A model generated the notes under the pieces. The model saw only the letters and a program-made list of their open reading frames with translations. It had not been told where the DNA came from and made no database searches. From Paludibacteraceae bacterium (GTDB lineage Bacteria > Bacteroidota > Bacteroidia > Bacteroidales > Paludibacteraceae), in assembly GCA_024399495.1 (NCBI GenBank), contig JAKSNY010000005.1, forward strand, positions 62,001 through 126,000: DNA of 64,000 nucleotides. Reading direction: 5' to 3'. The translations under genes were made by a program, and so were the position numbers. Of the stretch, positions 1 to 7,984 are shown piece by piece. Numbering within the stretch: the stretch's first letter is position 1; each line of letters begins with the position of its first letter.

Positions 1-273
1 CTTCCAGAATATAATAATCTTCAAGAGCTTAAAGACCACTATACACGTGGCGGTCTTGGAGATATGAAGGTTAAGAAGTTCTTAGGTCAGATTCTTGAAG
101 AGGAACTTGCACCAATCCGTGAACGCCGCAAGGAGTTTGCAAAAGACCCTGCCGCTGTTTATGAGATACTGCATAAGGGTAGCACTGCCGCTCGTGAGAT
201 AGCAGCCCGGACCCTTGATGAGGTTAAGGACGCCATGCGTATCAACTACTTTAAGGTGGGTTCTATTTATTAG
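1..273 (+). CDS. trpS: tryptophanyl-tRNA synthetase, C-terminal end (partial)
   Basis: Only the last 90 codons are present; the open frame runs from base 1 without a start. The translated end (LPEYNNLQELKDHYTRGGLGD, then LGQILEEELAPIRERR and GSTAAREIAARTLDEV) matches the helical C-terminal part of bacterial TrpS, the class I enzyme that charges tRNA-Trp in the cytosol. The catalytic HIGH and KMSKS regions lie outside the window, so they cannot be checked. The gene converges on feoB, and its last eight codons form one arm of a 24-bp perfect inverted repeat whose other arm touches the feoB stop. Confidence 0.85.
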   Translation, partial: LPEYNNLQELKDHYTRGGLGDMKVKKFLGQILEEELAPIRERRKEFAKDPAAVYEILHKGSTAAREIAARTLDEVKDAMRINYFKVGSIY

Positions 274-465
274 TCCGAGGCTGGTTTGAGGTTTGTTTTC
301 AGGAGATTACTGATATGAATGAGGGAGCATAGCGGGCTATGTAACCGAATGAATATTAGTAATATACAAAAACAAAGCCAAAGCAGACCGGAACAATAAA
401 AGAACTAACCAAACCTATAATAAACAAAAAAATTATAAAAAACTAATAAATAGAACCCACCTTAA
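251..465. repeat. 24-bp perfect inverted repeat around an imperfect hairpin between trpS and feoB
   Basis: Bases 251-274 and 442-465 are exact reverse complements. The left arm covers the end and stop of trpS, and the right arm reaches the feoB stop codon. Between them, roughly 276-334 and 336-395 form a second imperfect long stem whose tip is CATAGC-GG-GCTATG (328-341). The right side carries about 45 extra AT-rich bases. It could act as a bidirectional terminator for the convergent genes, a MITE-like insertion, or the trace of an inverted duplication. No gene is seen in 274-461. Confidence 0.6.
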
Positions 466-2843
466 ATAATCAGACTGCCTAATTGGTAGATTATAAAGCA
501 AACAACCCACGCTATAGTGGTGGAATAGAGAGCGGAGAACAGTGCCCATTTCCAGCTGCCGCTCTCTTGTTTTATTGCTATAAGGGTGGCTATACACGGG
601 AAATAGAGCAGTACAAACACCATAAATGTAAACGCCACAAGCGGAGTGTATAAAGGTGTGCCATCGGGTTTGGTTTGTGATAGCATAACATCTTCCAGCT
701 CATCACTCTCATCAGTACCTGTGTATAGTACTGAAAGTGTGCTTACAATTACCTCTTTTGCAGGCAATCCGGCAGCAAGGCTTACGCTCATTTTCCAATC
801 AAATCCAAGCGGTTCCATAACAGGCTCTATAAACTTTCCAATCTTGCCTATGAAACTTTGCTCCAGTTGTTGCTGAACCGTTATGTTGTTTGTCTTTGGT
901 CTTGGAAAATAACCTAACGCCCAAATAATTATAGAGGCAAACAGAATAATTGTACCCATCTTTTTTAGATACTGTTTTGATTTCTCCCACATGTGATGCA
1001 ATGCCGATTTTACAGTTGGCACACGATATGGGGGAAGTTCCATAACAAACGGTATGTCATCTTCCTTAAACAGAGTGCATTTCAGTATTCTTGCCATAAT
1101 AACCGCAATGACAATGCCTAAAAGGTATAGGCTCAGCATTACAAGCCCTGCGTGTTTTGGAAAAAATATGGCGGTGAATATAAGATATACAGGAAGCCTT
1201 GCACTGCAACTCATAAACGGTGTTACAAGCATAGTTATAAGGCGGCTGCTTTTGCTTTCAAGAGTTCTGGTAGCCATTACCGCAGGCACACTGCACCCGA
1301 ATCCCATAAGCATTGGCACAAAAGATTTGCCGTGCAATCCCATACGGTGCATTATCTTGTCCATAATAAACGCCGCCCTTGACAGGTAGCCAGAATCTTC
1401 CATCAGCGATATAAAGAAATATAGAATCAATATGTTGGGTAAGAATACTAATACACCGCCCACACCGCTTATTATTCCGTTTATCAGCAAGTCTTTAAGA
1501 GGTCCGTCTGCCATAGATGAGCCTATAGTGCTTGCAAGCCATTCAAAACCCGATTCTATCCAATCCATCGGGTACTGACCAAGAACAAATGTACACTCAA
1601 ACATTACAAGCATAAAGAGTATGAATATTGGGAATCCCCAGAACTTATGTGTTACCACTGCATCTATAACTTTGGTAGCCCTAAATGCATCTACCTCCCC
1701 CTCTTTATATGTCTCTGCCAATGCACCTTGTATAAATCCGTATTTGGCATTTATTATAGCACTCTCGCAATCCTCACCCAACTCATTCTCTATGTGAACT
1801 TTAACTTTATCTCTGTAAGAGATTATATCGGAGGCGTTACTAAGAGTTTTTATATAATCCTCAATCTCGCTGTCGCCCTCCATAAGTTTTACTGCATAGA
1901 AACGGCTTGATATAACGCCGTTAAAGTTATCAGACTTGTTGATAAGTTTGTTAAGGGTGTCAATGGCTTCCTGTAACTCACCACAATGGTTTATATGTAT
2001 ATGTCTTGATGTTGGCTCCGTATTGGTATAAACCTTTATTACCGTTTCAAACAACTCCTTTAGTCCGCTGTTTCCATTAAACCCTTCACTTGCCACAGTT
2101 GGTATTACGGGCATACCAAACATTGAACCTAACGCCTTTGTGTCAAGAGAAGCACCGCTTTTTTGTAACTCATCATACATATTCAGAGCAATGACGGTGG
2201 GTATATCCATATCAATCAGTTGGGTTGTAAGGTATAGATTACGCTCAAGGCTTGACGCTCCAACTATGTTTATTATTACATCGGGTGTGGATTTGAAAAT
2301 GTGTTTGCGAACATAAATCTCTTCAGGGGTGTAAGTTGAAAGAGAATAGGTTCCAGGCAGGTCAAATATATTGAATGAATAGCCTTCAAACTCAAAATGC
2401 CCCTCTTTTGCATCAACGGTGACACCTGTATAGTTGCCCACATGCTCGTGAGAACCCGATGCTATATTAAACAGCGATGTCTTACCAGCATTGGGATTGC
2501 CAATAAGTGCCACATTTATGGTTTTGCTTTTTTCTCCTGCAATGTGTCCCATAACCTCTGCCGTATCTTCAACCGAGCTTGGCAAATCGGTATGCTCTGA
2601 GCGTTGCAGTTCAGCCTCTTCTTCTGTAATAACCTCTACAAGGTCAGCCTCTTTTCTGCGTAGTGAGACCTCATAATCCATCAGTTTGTACTTGATAGGG
2701 TCTTTAAGCGGAGCGTTAAGCAACACATCAACCCTTTGTCCGCCCACAAATCCCATCTCAATAATACGCTTACGGAATTTGCCAGAACCGGACACCTTAA
2801 CTATTATGCCGCTTTTCCCTGTTTGTAATTCACTAAGTTTCAT
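462..2843 (-). CDS. feoB: ferrous iron transporter FeoAB fusion
   Basis: A 793-aa inner-membrane Fe(II) transporter. Residues 1-75 are an SH3-like FeoA domain fused to the front of FeoB, an arrangement common in Bacteroidetes. The G domain follows: G1 GNPNAGKT (115-122), the switch region VGNYTGVTVD, G3 DLPG (161-164) and G4 NMYD near 221. The C-terminal half is the polytopic FeoB core with Gate-type motifs (FVPMLMGFGCSVPA, GLPAKEVIVSTLSVLY). The ATG at 2843 follows the FeoA consensus. It overlaps the 3' end of the small Cys-rich membrane gene by 11 nt, so it is the last gene of a metal-transport operon starting near 4741. Confidence 0.95.
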   Translation of the reverse strand: MKLSELQTGKSGIIVKVSGSGKFRKRIIEMGFVGGQRVDVLLNAPLKDPIKYKLMDYEVSLRRKEADLVEVITEEEAELQRSEHTDLPSSVEDTAEVMGHIAGEKSKTINVALIGNPNAGKTSLFNIASGSHEHVGNYTGVTVDAKEGHFEFEGYSFNIFDLPGTYSLSTYTPEEIYVRKHIFKSTPDVIINIVGASSLERNLYLTTQLIDMDIPTVIALNMYDELQKSGASLDTKALGSMFGMPVIPTVASEGFNGNSGLKELFETVIKVYTNTEPTSRHIHINHCGELQEAIDTLNKLINKSDNFNGVISSRFYAVKLMEGDSEIEDYIKTLSNASDIISYRDKVKVHIENELGEDCESAIINAKYGFIQGALAETYKEGEVDAFRATKVIDAVVTHKFWGFPIFILFMLVMFECTFVLGQYPMDWIESGFEWLASTIGSSMADGPLKDLLINGIISGVGGVLVFLPNILILYFFISLMEDSGYLSRAAFIMDKIMHRMGLHGKSFVPMLMGFGCSVPAVMATRTLESKSSRLITMLVTPFMSCSARLPVYLIFTAIFFPKHAGLVMLSLYLLGIVIAVIMARILKCTLFKEDDIPFVMELPPYRVPTVKSALHHMWEKSKQYLKKMGTIILFASIIIWALGYFPRPKTNNITVQQQLEQSFIGKIGKFIEPVMEPLGFDWKMSVSLAAGLPAKEVIVSTLSVLYTGTDESDELEDVMLSQTKPDGTPLYTPLVAFTFMVFVLLYFPCIATLIAIKQESGSWKWALFSALYSTTIAWVVCFIIYQLGSLII

Positions 2844-3006
2844 AAGTTTTTATCCTTGTCCCTTGACCCTTGTCCCTTGACCCTTTCGGACACTCTTTGC
2901 AGTTATAAGGACATTTGTTTCTGCCCCTTATGGCATTATATATGCTTTTGCCAATGTAAATTACAGCGGCAAGCAATATTATTGATGTTGCTATTATCTG
3001 GAACAT
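2833..3006 (-). CDS. FeoB-associated Cys-rich membrane protein
   Basis: A 57-aa protein: one N-terminal membrane helix (ATSIILLAAVIYIGKSIY) followed by a short cytoplasmic tail with NKCPYNCKECPKG (CX3CX2C). This is the usual form of the FeoB-associated Cys-rich small protein encoded next to feoB, thought to assist Fe(II) uptake. I chose the ATG at 3006; an upstream in-frame TTG at 3024 would add six residues. It overlaps both the CDF gene and feoB, so translation is probably coupled. The extreme C-terminus is encoded by a tandem repeat (about 2854-2884) and is therefore likely variable. Confidence 0.75.
   Translation of the reverse strand: MFQIIATSIILLAAVIYIGKSIYNAIRGRNKCPYNCKECPKGSRDKGQGTRIKTYET
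2854..2884. repeat. short tandem repeat at the small gene/feoB border
   Basis: Two copies of a 14-base unit (TGTCCCTTGACCCT) in direct tandem. The repeat encodes the last residues (RDKGQGTRI) of the small Cys-rich protein and lies just upstream of the feoB ATG. It resembles the other short border repeats of this window. Confidence 0.6.
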
Positions 3007-3893
3007 ATATCTGAACAACTGCAATGTTTTGACTCTGTCTCTATTGTGGCGTGGTTTATATTATAAGACTCAAGTTTTTGCTTTACATTCTTTTTAACAG
3101 ATTCCGTATCAGAATCCCCTTTAATAACTATATGTGCCGTAAGGGCGTTTTGTGTTGTGCTTAATGCCCAAATATGCAGGTGATGGCAGTCTTCAACACC
3201 ATCAATCTCTTGAATTGCATTTTTAATCTGTTCTACATCAATTCCTTCAGGCACTCCGTCAAGTACCAAACGGAGACTGTCTTTCAGCAGTTCCCAAGTT
3301 GATACCACTATAATTACAGCAACTACAAGCCCTATTATCGGGTCTATTATATACCATCCCGTATATTTAATTACTATACCCGATACCACCACACCTACAG
3401 AAACAAGTGCGTCCATAGCCATGTGAAGGTAGGCACCTTTAACATTAAGGTCTTTGTCCTTGTCCTTAACAAAAAGCCAAGCCGTAACACCGTTTATTAT
3501 AACGCCTACAGCCGCTACTATAATTATAAAATTACCGTCAACAGGTTGTGGATGAGCAAATTTCTCTATGCATTCAATAACAATAAGCACAACTGCCACC
3601 ATTAGAATGACTGCATTTACAAGTGATACAAGTATAGTACCCTTACTTAATCCGTATGTGTAGTTTGATGTAGGTGCTTTTGATGCAAGAGTAAGTGCAA
3701 GCATGGCAAGAATAAGGCTTGCAGTATCTCCTAAATTATGACCGGCATCAGAAACAAGTCCAAGTGAGCCGGAAATAAAGCCTAGCACAAATTCAATAAT
3801 GACAAATGCGGCATTCAGTGCAATACCCCAAATAAAAGCCTTATTCAGATTCTCTGCATTTAGTGAATTATGATGATTACTATGATTATGCAT
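2994..3893 (-). CDS. cation diffusion facilitator (zinc-type efflux)
   Basis: A 299-aa CDF-family antiporter, probably exporting Zn(II) or a similar divalent metal across the inner membrane. The two metal-site helices carry SDAGHNLGD (D49, H52, D56) and HMAMD (H157, D161), matching the HxxxD pattern of Zn-specific CDFs such as ZitB/CzcD. The N-terminus is His-rich (HNHSNHH). Six membrane helices precede a cytoplasmic ferredoxin-like C-terminal domain (about 205-299). It starts 5 nt after the solute-binding gene and overlaps the small Feo-associated gene, so it belongs to the same transcription unit. The exact metal is not proven by sequence. Confidence 0.88.
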   Translation of the reverse strand: MHNHSNHHNSLNAENLNKAFIWGIALNAAFVIIEFVLGFISGSLGLVSDAGHNLGDTASLILAMLALTLASKAPTSNYTYGLSKGTILVSLVNAVILMVAVVLIVIECIEKFAHPQPVDGNFIIIVAAVGVIINGVTAWLFVKDKDKDLNVKGAYLHMAMDALVSVGVVVSGIVIKYTGWYIIDPIIGLVVAVIIVVSTWELLKDSLRLVLDGVPEGIDVEQIKNAIQEIDGVEDCHHLHIWALSTTQNALTAHIVIKGDSDTESVKKNVKQKLESYNINHATIETESKHCSCSDICSR

Positions 3894-3898
3894 AACTA

Positions 3899-4741
3899 TT
3901 ATTTCACTCCTGTATATTTCCTGTAAATTTTATTGTACTCCTTGCTCTCTAAGTATATGGCAAGCCATGTGTTTAGTGAGTCAAGCAGTGCAGGGTCTGA
4001 GGGGCTTACACCCCAGGAGTAGTTTTGGGTGAAACTTACGGCGGTGGAGCGGTCCACATTGGGGTACTCTTTTTGGAGTACCCTTGCCACAAACTCATCA
4101 CATACGCTATAGTCAATAGAGTGGTCTGATACAAGACGGAACAGCAGGTCATCGTTAGAGCCTGGAATCTCACGCAGATAGATGGTGTCTCCCATCTCTT
4201 TTTGCAAATGCTCTAATCTTTGCTTAAAAATGGAGCCAGGTACTATATAAACCTCTTTCTCCGCCAAATCAAGTTGGTTGGTGATGAACAGTGTGGTGTC
4301 TTTTTTGTTCCTTTTACGTTGAATAAGCATCTGCCTGCTGGTGAACACAGGTATGGTGTAGGCTATTTTATCTTTCATATCGTTATATACAGGTATGTGC
4401 CATACAAGCAGATCCACCTCATCGTTGTTAATCATAGTAATGGCATCCTGCAGGTTACGTTGCTCTATAAAGGTTACATTGAGACCATACTTTTTGGCAA
4501 ACTCCTCCACCATCTTTACTTGCAGACCTTCAAGACTGTCACACTCCACCATAGAGTCACATTGTACGGTAAAGTAACTCATCTTGTTGTCTTCCACTAT
4601 TACCTTCAATTCTCCGGAATTGAGAATTTCTTTAAAATCTCTATTATGGTAAGCGTATTTTGTCTTGACTATGGCTGATATGGCAACAAATGCCAGCACT
4701 ATAACAGAAAACGATAATAATGTAATAAGTTGCTTGTTCAT
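3899..4741 (-). CDS. periplasmic solute-binding (SBP family 3-like) protein
   Basis: A 280-aa protein with an N-terminal hydrophobic anchor (residues 5-26) and a two-lobed SBP_bac_3 fold like the N-terminal domain of MltF: GELKVIVEDNKMSYF, LEGLQVKMVEEFAKKYGLNV, DAITMINNDEVDLLVW and the closing segment about SWGVSPSDPALLDSLNTWL. There is no lytic transglycosylase domain, so it is not MltF itself. No permease or ATPase of an amino-acid ABC system is nearby; instead it heads the CDF-feoB operon. The ligand is unknown. Confidence 0.7.
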   Translation of the reverse strand: MNKQLITLLSFSVIVLAFVAISAIVKTKYAYHNRDFKEILNSGELKVIVEDNKMSYFTVQCDSMVECDSLEGLQVKMVEEFAKKYGLNVTFIEQRNLQDAITMINNDEVDLLVWHIPVYNDMKDKIAYTIPVFTSRQMLIQRKRNKKDTTLFITNQLDLAEKEVYIVPGSIFKQRLEHLQKEMGDTIYLREIPGSNDDLLFRLVSDHSIDYSVCDEFVARVLQKEYPNVDRSTAVSFTQNYSWGVSPSDPALLDSLNTWLAIYLESKEYNKIYRKYTGVK

Positions 4742-4752
4742 AATTAACTATA

Positions 4753-4772
4753 TTAACTTTCAACTTTCAATT
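4753..4772. repeat. AACTTTC-type heptamer repeat
   Basis: Short run of the 7-base unit AACTTTC ending in AATT, between the porin stop and the solute-binding gene. The same family recurs near 50632, 53274 (inverted), 54667 and 58714. Confidence 0.55.
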
Positions 4773-6785
4773 ATAAAAATTCCACGATAGACCTAATTTT
4801 AATGAAGTTGGATTTAGAGGATGGTGCGGAGTGGTAAAAAACTTATCCATAAATAAAGTTGAGAAATTGTACCACATAACAAAAAATCTGAATCGTTTAA
4901 GATGTAGGTTTACATATACGTTAAGTTCAGGGTAATTACCCACCAATGTTTTGTTTTGGAGATAGAACTGACCTGTTGCCGGCATATATGCGTTAGCATA
5001 ATATTCTGTATTGTAGCGGCAATCAACACCCATCTGAATTTTTAGAATTTTTTTCCATATAGCAAAAGAGGCATAGAAATTAGAGTACAGAGATACAAGA
5101 GGCAACGGTAGTACATCTTTATTTGATGAATATTGCACAACAGCTTTGTTTTCCCAATGGAACCACCACAAATGAAGATTGACCTTAGCCTCGCCACTTA
5201 CTATCTGTATAAAATCGTGGCATTGCTGAGGCATAGCCAAAGTATCAAAATAGATATGCTCCTTAAGCCCTTGCCAGCCTGCACCCACCTCAAAATCAAC
5301 CCATTTGTTAGGAATGCCTATTTTGCCGTAGCCCCGTGCGTTCCATTCATTATTAAAATTATTTTCCCAAATAAAGTGGTTAGAGTAGTAATGTTCATGG
5401 AAATAACTTGGATTGGTGCTTTTAATATGCCCCTCTGCATTTATTGTAAGACTACAGGTATTTAGCGGGATAATGGTGTTGAAATCTCCGTTTACGTTAA
5501 ATGCAAATCTCTTGTTGGAACCTAATATCAACGCTTCTCCCAAAACACCGAATGTGGTGTTTCCTTTACGTTTGAATAACTCACCGCCTACGCTTACTTT
5601 ACCTTCAGATTTCCAAGCATACGTGGAATCTGCTATCAAACGCATATTCTCTTCCCAATCAGCCTCTGCAAAAGCCCTTAGAGAAAATACCGCCCAAGGC
5701 TTGAAACCCTCGTTAAATGTAATGGAAAGCACATTGCGGATAAAATTAGTGGCAACGGTGTCTCTGGTACATTTATCAGAGTAAAAATTATTTGCATAAA
5801 ACCCCTCCGTTATGCTTCTCTCATAATAGCGTTTGTGTTTGCCCTCGTATTTAATGGCGTATGATAGTGTGGTGACAGGCACAAAAGTCTTTTTCTCACT
5901 GTCATCGGGGTCTATTTCATCATAACCTAAATGGTATTGGTTATCCATCCATAAATAATAAGAACGAAAAGTGGAGTAGGCATTATTGAGGTTTGTTTGT
6001 AGTATATAACTGTCTGTCATATTCTTTAAATCGCCGTCATTCTTTATGCCACCATTCTCATAATTCTTAAAATTATTAAGCCCCGCTATAAAATATAGGG
6101 AGTATTTCTCTCCCCGATAACTAAGATTGAAAGCCCCGTTTACATCGGTAGATGATTGGTTGTAGTACATTCCTCTTCCATACAGAAGGTCAAAACACAA
6201 TCCAAAATTAAGACGCTTGTTTGCGTTGATGGAAAAAAGTCCGTTAACCCTGTCCTCTGCATGTTGAGTGAAAAGCCCACCTGTATAGTACGATACATTA
6301 GTGTATGGAACTCTTGTGTTGTAAAAATAGACGTTTTCAACGCCTAAATAGTATGGTATGTAGGGTCTTAAGAAAATGTTATCGCCAGCAAGCATAGTAG
6401 TGGGACGTTCTGCAAATATAGCTGATTGGGCGGGTAGTCCTAAGTTTCCAAGCCATTCAGCCGCAATATATTTTTGATATACGGGGGTAGTTGCTGTCTG
6501 GTAATTAAGGTGCAATGTGTCTGGAATTGTAGGCATCTCAATGGCAGATGCCTCTGTGACGTGCCATGCTTTTAATGCCTCGCCTGCTGTAAGTTTGTCT
6601 ATTTTTGCAATAGCCTTTTCAATCTTGGTGCTGTCCGATTTTTCTGTTTGAATGGTGTCTGTTATCTCAATCTCAATACTGTCGGCAGGCATAGTCTTGA
6701 CTTTATTAGACTTGATTTTGCTGAATACGCTCTGTGGCAGAGTGATGGCCAACAGTAAAAACACTATGTACCTTTTGAATAACAT
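4767..6785 (-). CDS. putative outer-membrane porin (Porin_10-like)
   Basis: A 672-aa exported beta-rich protein. The ATG at 6785 gives a clean signal peptide (MLFKRYIVFLLLAITLPQSVFS); the open frame extends further upstream only into tgt. After a Thr/Ser/Lys-rich segment (about 30-70), the rest alternates aromatic and polar residues in many strands (GVENVYFYNTRVPYTNVSYYTGG, YSLYFIAGLNNF) and ends with a C-terminal Phe-Tyr-Asn strand (LGLSWNFYN). This fits the Bacteroidetes putative porin family next to tgt. A -7-like box (reverse complement TAACTTTG, 6804-6811) lies 18 nt before the ATG, so it may be transcribed separately from tgt. Confidence 0.8.
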   Translation of the reverse strand: MLFKRYIVFLLLAITLPQSVFSKIKSNKVKTMPADSIEIEITDTIQTEKSDSTKIEKAIAKIDKLTAGEALKAWHVTEASAIEMPTIPDTLHLNYQTATTPVYQKYIAAEWLGNLGLPAQSAIFAERPTTMLAGDNIFLRPYIPYYLGVENVYFYNTRVPYTNVSYYTGGLFTQHAEDRVNGLFSINANKRLNFGLCFDLLYGRGMYYNQSSTDVNGAFNLSYRGEKYSLYFIAGLNNFKNYENGGIKNDGDLKNMTDSYILQTNLNNAYSTFRSYYLWMDNQYHLGYDEIDPDDSEKKTFVPVTTLSYAIKYEGKHKRYYERSITEGFYANNFYSDKCTRDTVATNFIRNVLSITFNEGFKPWAVFSLRAFAEADWEENMRLIADSTYAWKSEGKVSVGGELFKRKGNTTFGVLGEALILGSNKRFAFNVNGDFNTIIPLNTCSLTINAEGHIKSTNPSYFHEHYYSNHFIWENNFNNEWNARGYGKIGIPNKWVDFEVGAGWQGLKEHIYFDTLAMPQQCHDFIQIVSGEAKVNLHLWWFHWENKAVVQYSSNKDVLPLPLVSLYSNFYASFAIWKKILKIQMGVDCRYNTEYYANAYMPATGQFYLQNKTLVGNYPELNVYVNLHLKRFRFFVMWYNFSTLFMDKFFTTPHHPLNPTSLKLGLSWNFYN

Positions 6786-6803
6786 ACGCACACTATAAAC
6801 GTG

Positions 6804-6811
6804 CAAAGTTA
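6804..6811 (-). promoter_or_regulatory. -7 box upstream of the porin gene
   Basis: Reads TAACTTTG on the minus strand, matching TAnnTTTG, 18 nt from the porin ATG. The -33 element would fall inside the tgt 3' end and is weak. Confidence 0.45.
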
Positions 6812-6829
6812 CTAAAAAAAGGTGAGATA

Positions 6830-7960
6830 TTAAAGCCTTTTGCTCAGATTGTCTATAATTGAGCGTTTCCACTCGCTGAAATCGCCTGAGATTATGTGCT
6901 TGCGAGCCTCTTTTACAAGCCAAAGGTAGAATGCAAGATTATGAATGGAGGCTATTTGCAGGGCAAGCAGTTCGTCGCTTATGGTGAGGTGTCTGAGATA
7001 GGCTTTGGTATAGGCGGAATCTACGTAACTCTCTCCATCGGGGTCAAGCGGCTCAAAACAGTCAGCCCATTTGGCGTTACGTATGTTTATGGTGCCGTTT
7101 TTAGTGAACAGCATTCCGTTACGTCCGTTACGTGTAGGCATAACGCAGTCAAACATATCCACGCCACGCTCTATGGCTTCAAGAATATTGGCAGGGGTTC
7201 CTACGCCCATAAGGTATCGGGGCTTGTCTGTAGGCAGTATCTCATTTACAACCTCTATCATCTCATACATCTTCTCTGTAGGCTCTCCTACGGCAAGTCC
7301 GCCTATGGCGTTTCCGTCCATATCCATTTCCGCCACCCGATGTGCAGACTCTCGTCTTAAATCGGGATATACGCACCCTTGGACAATAGGGAAATAACTC
7401 TGATGGTAGCCATATAGTGGCTCAGTCTCATTAAAATGTTTTATTCCTCTTTCAAGCCATTTATGCGTGAGTTCAAGAGATTTTTTAGCGTAGGCATAGT
7501 CTGCATCGCCAGGGCAGCACTCATCAAGTACCATCATTATGTCAGAGCCTATAATACGCTGTGTGTCAACCACATTCTCCGGGGTAAAGAGATGCTTGCT
7601 ACCATCTATATGAGAACTGAATGTAACACCTTCTTCTTTTAGTTTGCGTGTGTTGGAGAGTGAGAACACTTGAAATCCGCCACTATCTGTAAGTATAGGC
7701 TTATCCCAACCCATAAATTTATGCAGACCGCCTGCCTTGTGCAGTATGTCAAGCCCTGGTCTTAGGTACAGGTGGTAGGTGTTACCCAATATTATTTGAG
7801 CCTTTATGTCATCTTTCAACTCCCTTTGGTGTACCGCCTTAACGCTGCCCACAGTGCCTACAGGCATAAAAATAGGGGTCTCTATAACTCCATGGTCTGT
7901 AGTCAGCAGCCCTGCACGTGCATTGGTGGCTGAGTCTGTATGTATCAGGTTAAACTGCAT
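6830..7960 (-). CDS. tgt: tRNA-guanine (queuine) transglycosylase
   Basis: A 376-aa cytosolic TIM-barrel enzyme that exchanges guanine 34 of GUN-anticodon tRNAs for preQ1 in queuosine synthesis. Diagnostic segments: GNTYHLYLRPG, DKPILTDSGGFQVFSL (substrate Asp), GVTFSSHIDGS, the base-binding loop GGLAVGEP and GVDMFDCVMPTRNGR with the nucleophilic Asp. The C-terminal zinc site is unusual: the three Cys of the common DCDCYTC motif are Gly, Ser and Asp here (DPDGESYVDSAYTKAYLRHL), although the downstream IHNL His is kept. I believe other Bacteroidetes Tgt share this loss. A promoter box sits only 8 nt before the ATG. Confidence 0.93.
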   Translation of the reverse strand: MQFNLIHTDSATNARAGLLTTDHGVIETPIFMPVGTVGSVKAVHQRELKDDIKAQIILGNTYHLYLRPGLDILHKAGGLHKFMGWDKPILTDSGGFQVFSLSNTRKLKEEGVTFSSHIDGSKHLFTPENVVDTQRIIGSDIMMVLDECCPGDADYAYAKKSLELTHKWLERGIKHFNETEPLYGYHQSYFPIVQGCVYPDLRRESAHRVAEMDMDGNAIGGLAVGEPTEKMYEMIEVVNEILPTDKPRYLMGVGTPANILEAIERGVDMFDCVMPTRNGRNGMLFTKNGTINIRNAKWADCFEPLDPDGESYVDSAYTKAYLRHLTISDELLALQIASIHNLAFYLWLVKEARKHIISGDFSEWKRSIIDNLSKRL

Positions 7961-7968
7961 ATCGGGTA

Positions 7969-7976
7969 CAAAGATA
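7969..7976 (-). promoter_or_regulatory. -7 box of tgt (near-leaderless)
   Basis: TATCTTTG on the minus strand, ending 8 nt before the tgt ATG. Transcription would begin almost at the start codon. Confidence 0.5.
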
Positions 7977-7984
7977 GTGAATTT

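Noticed and set aside
6786-6923. N-terminal extension of the porin frame into tgt
   Set aside because: The extension overlaps tgt coding sequence, and the signal peptide begins only at 6785.
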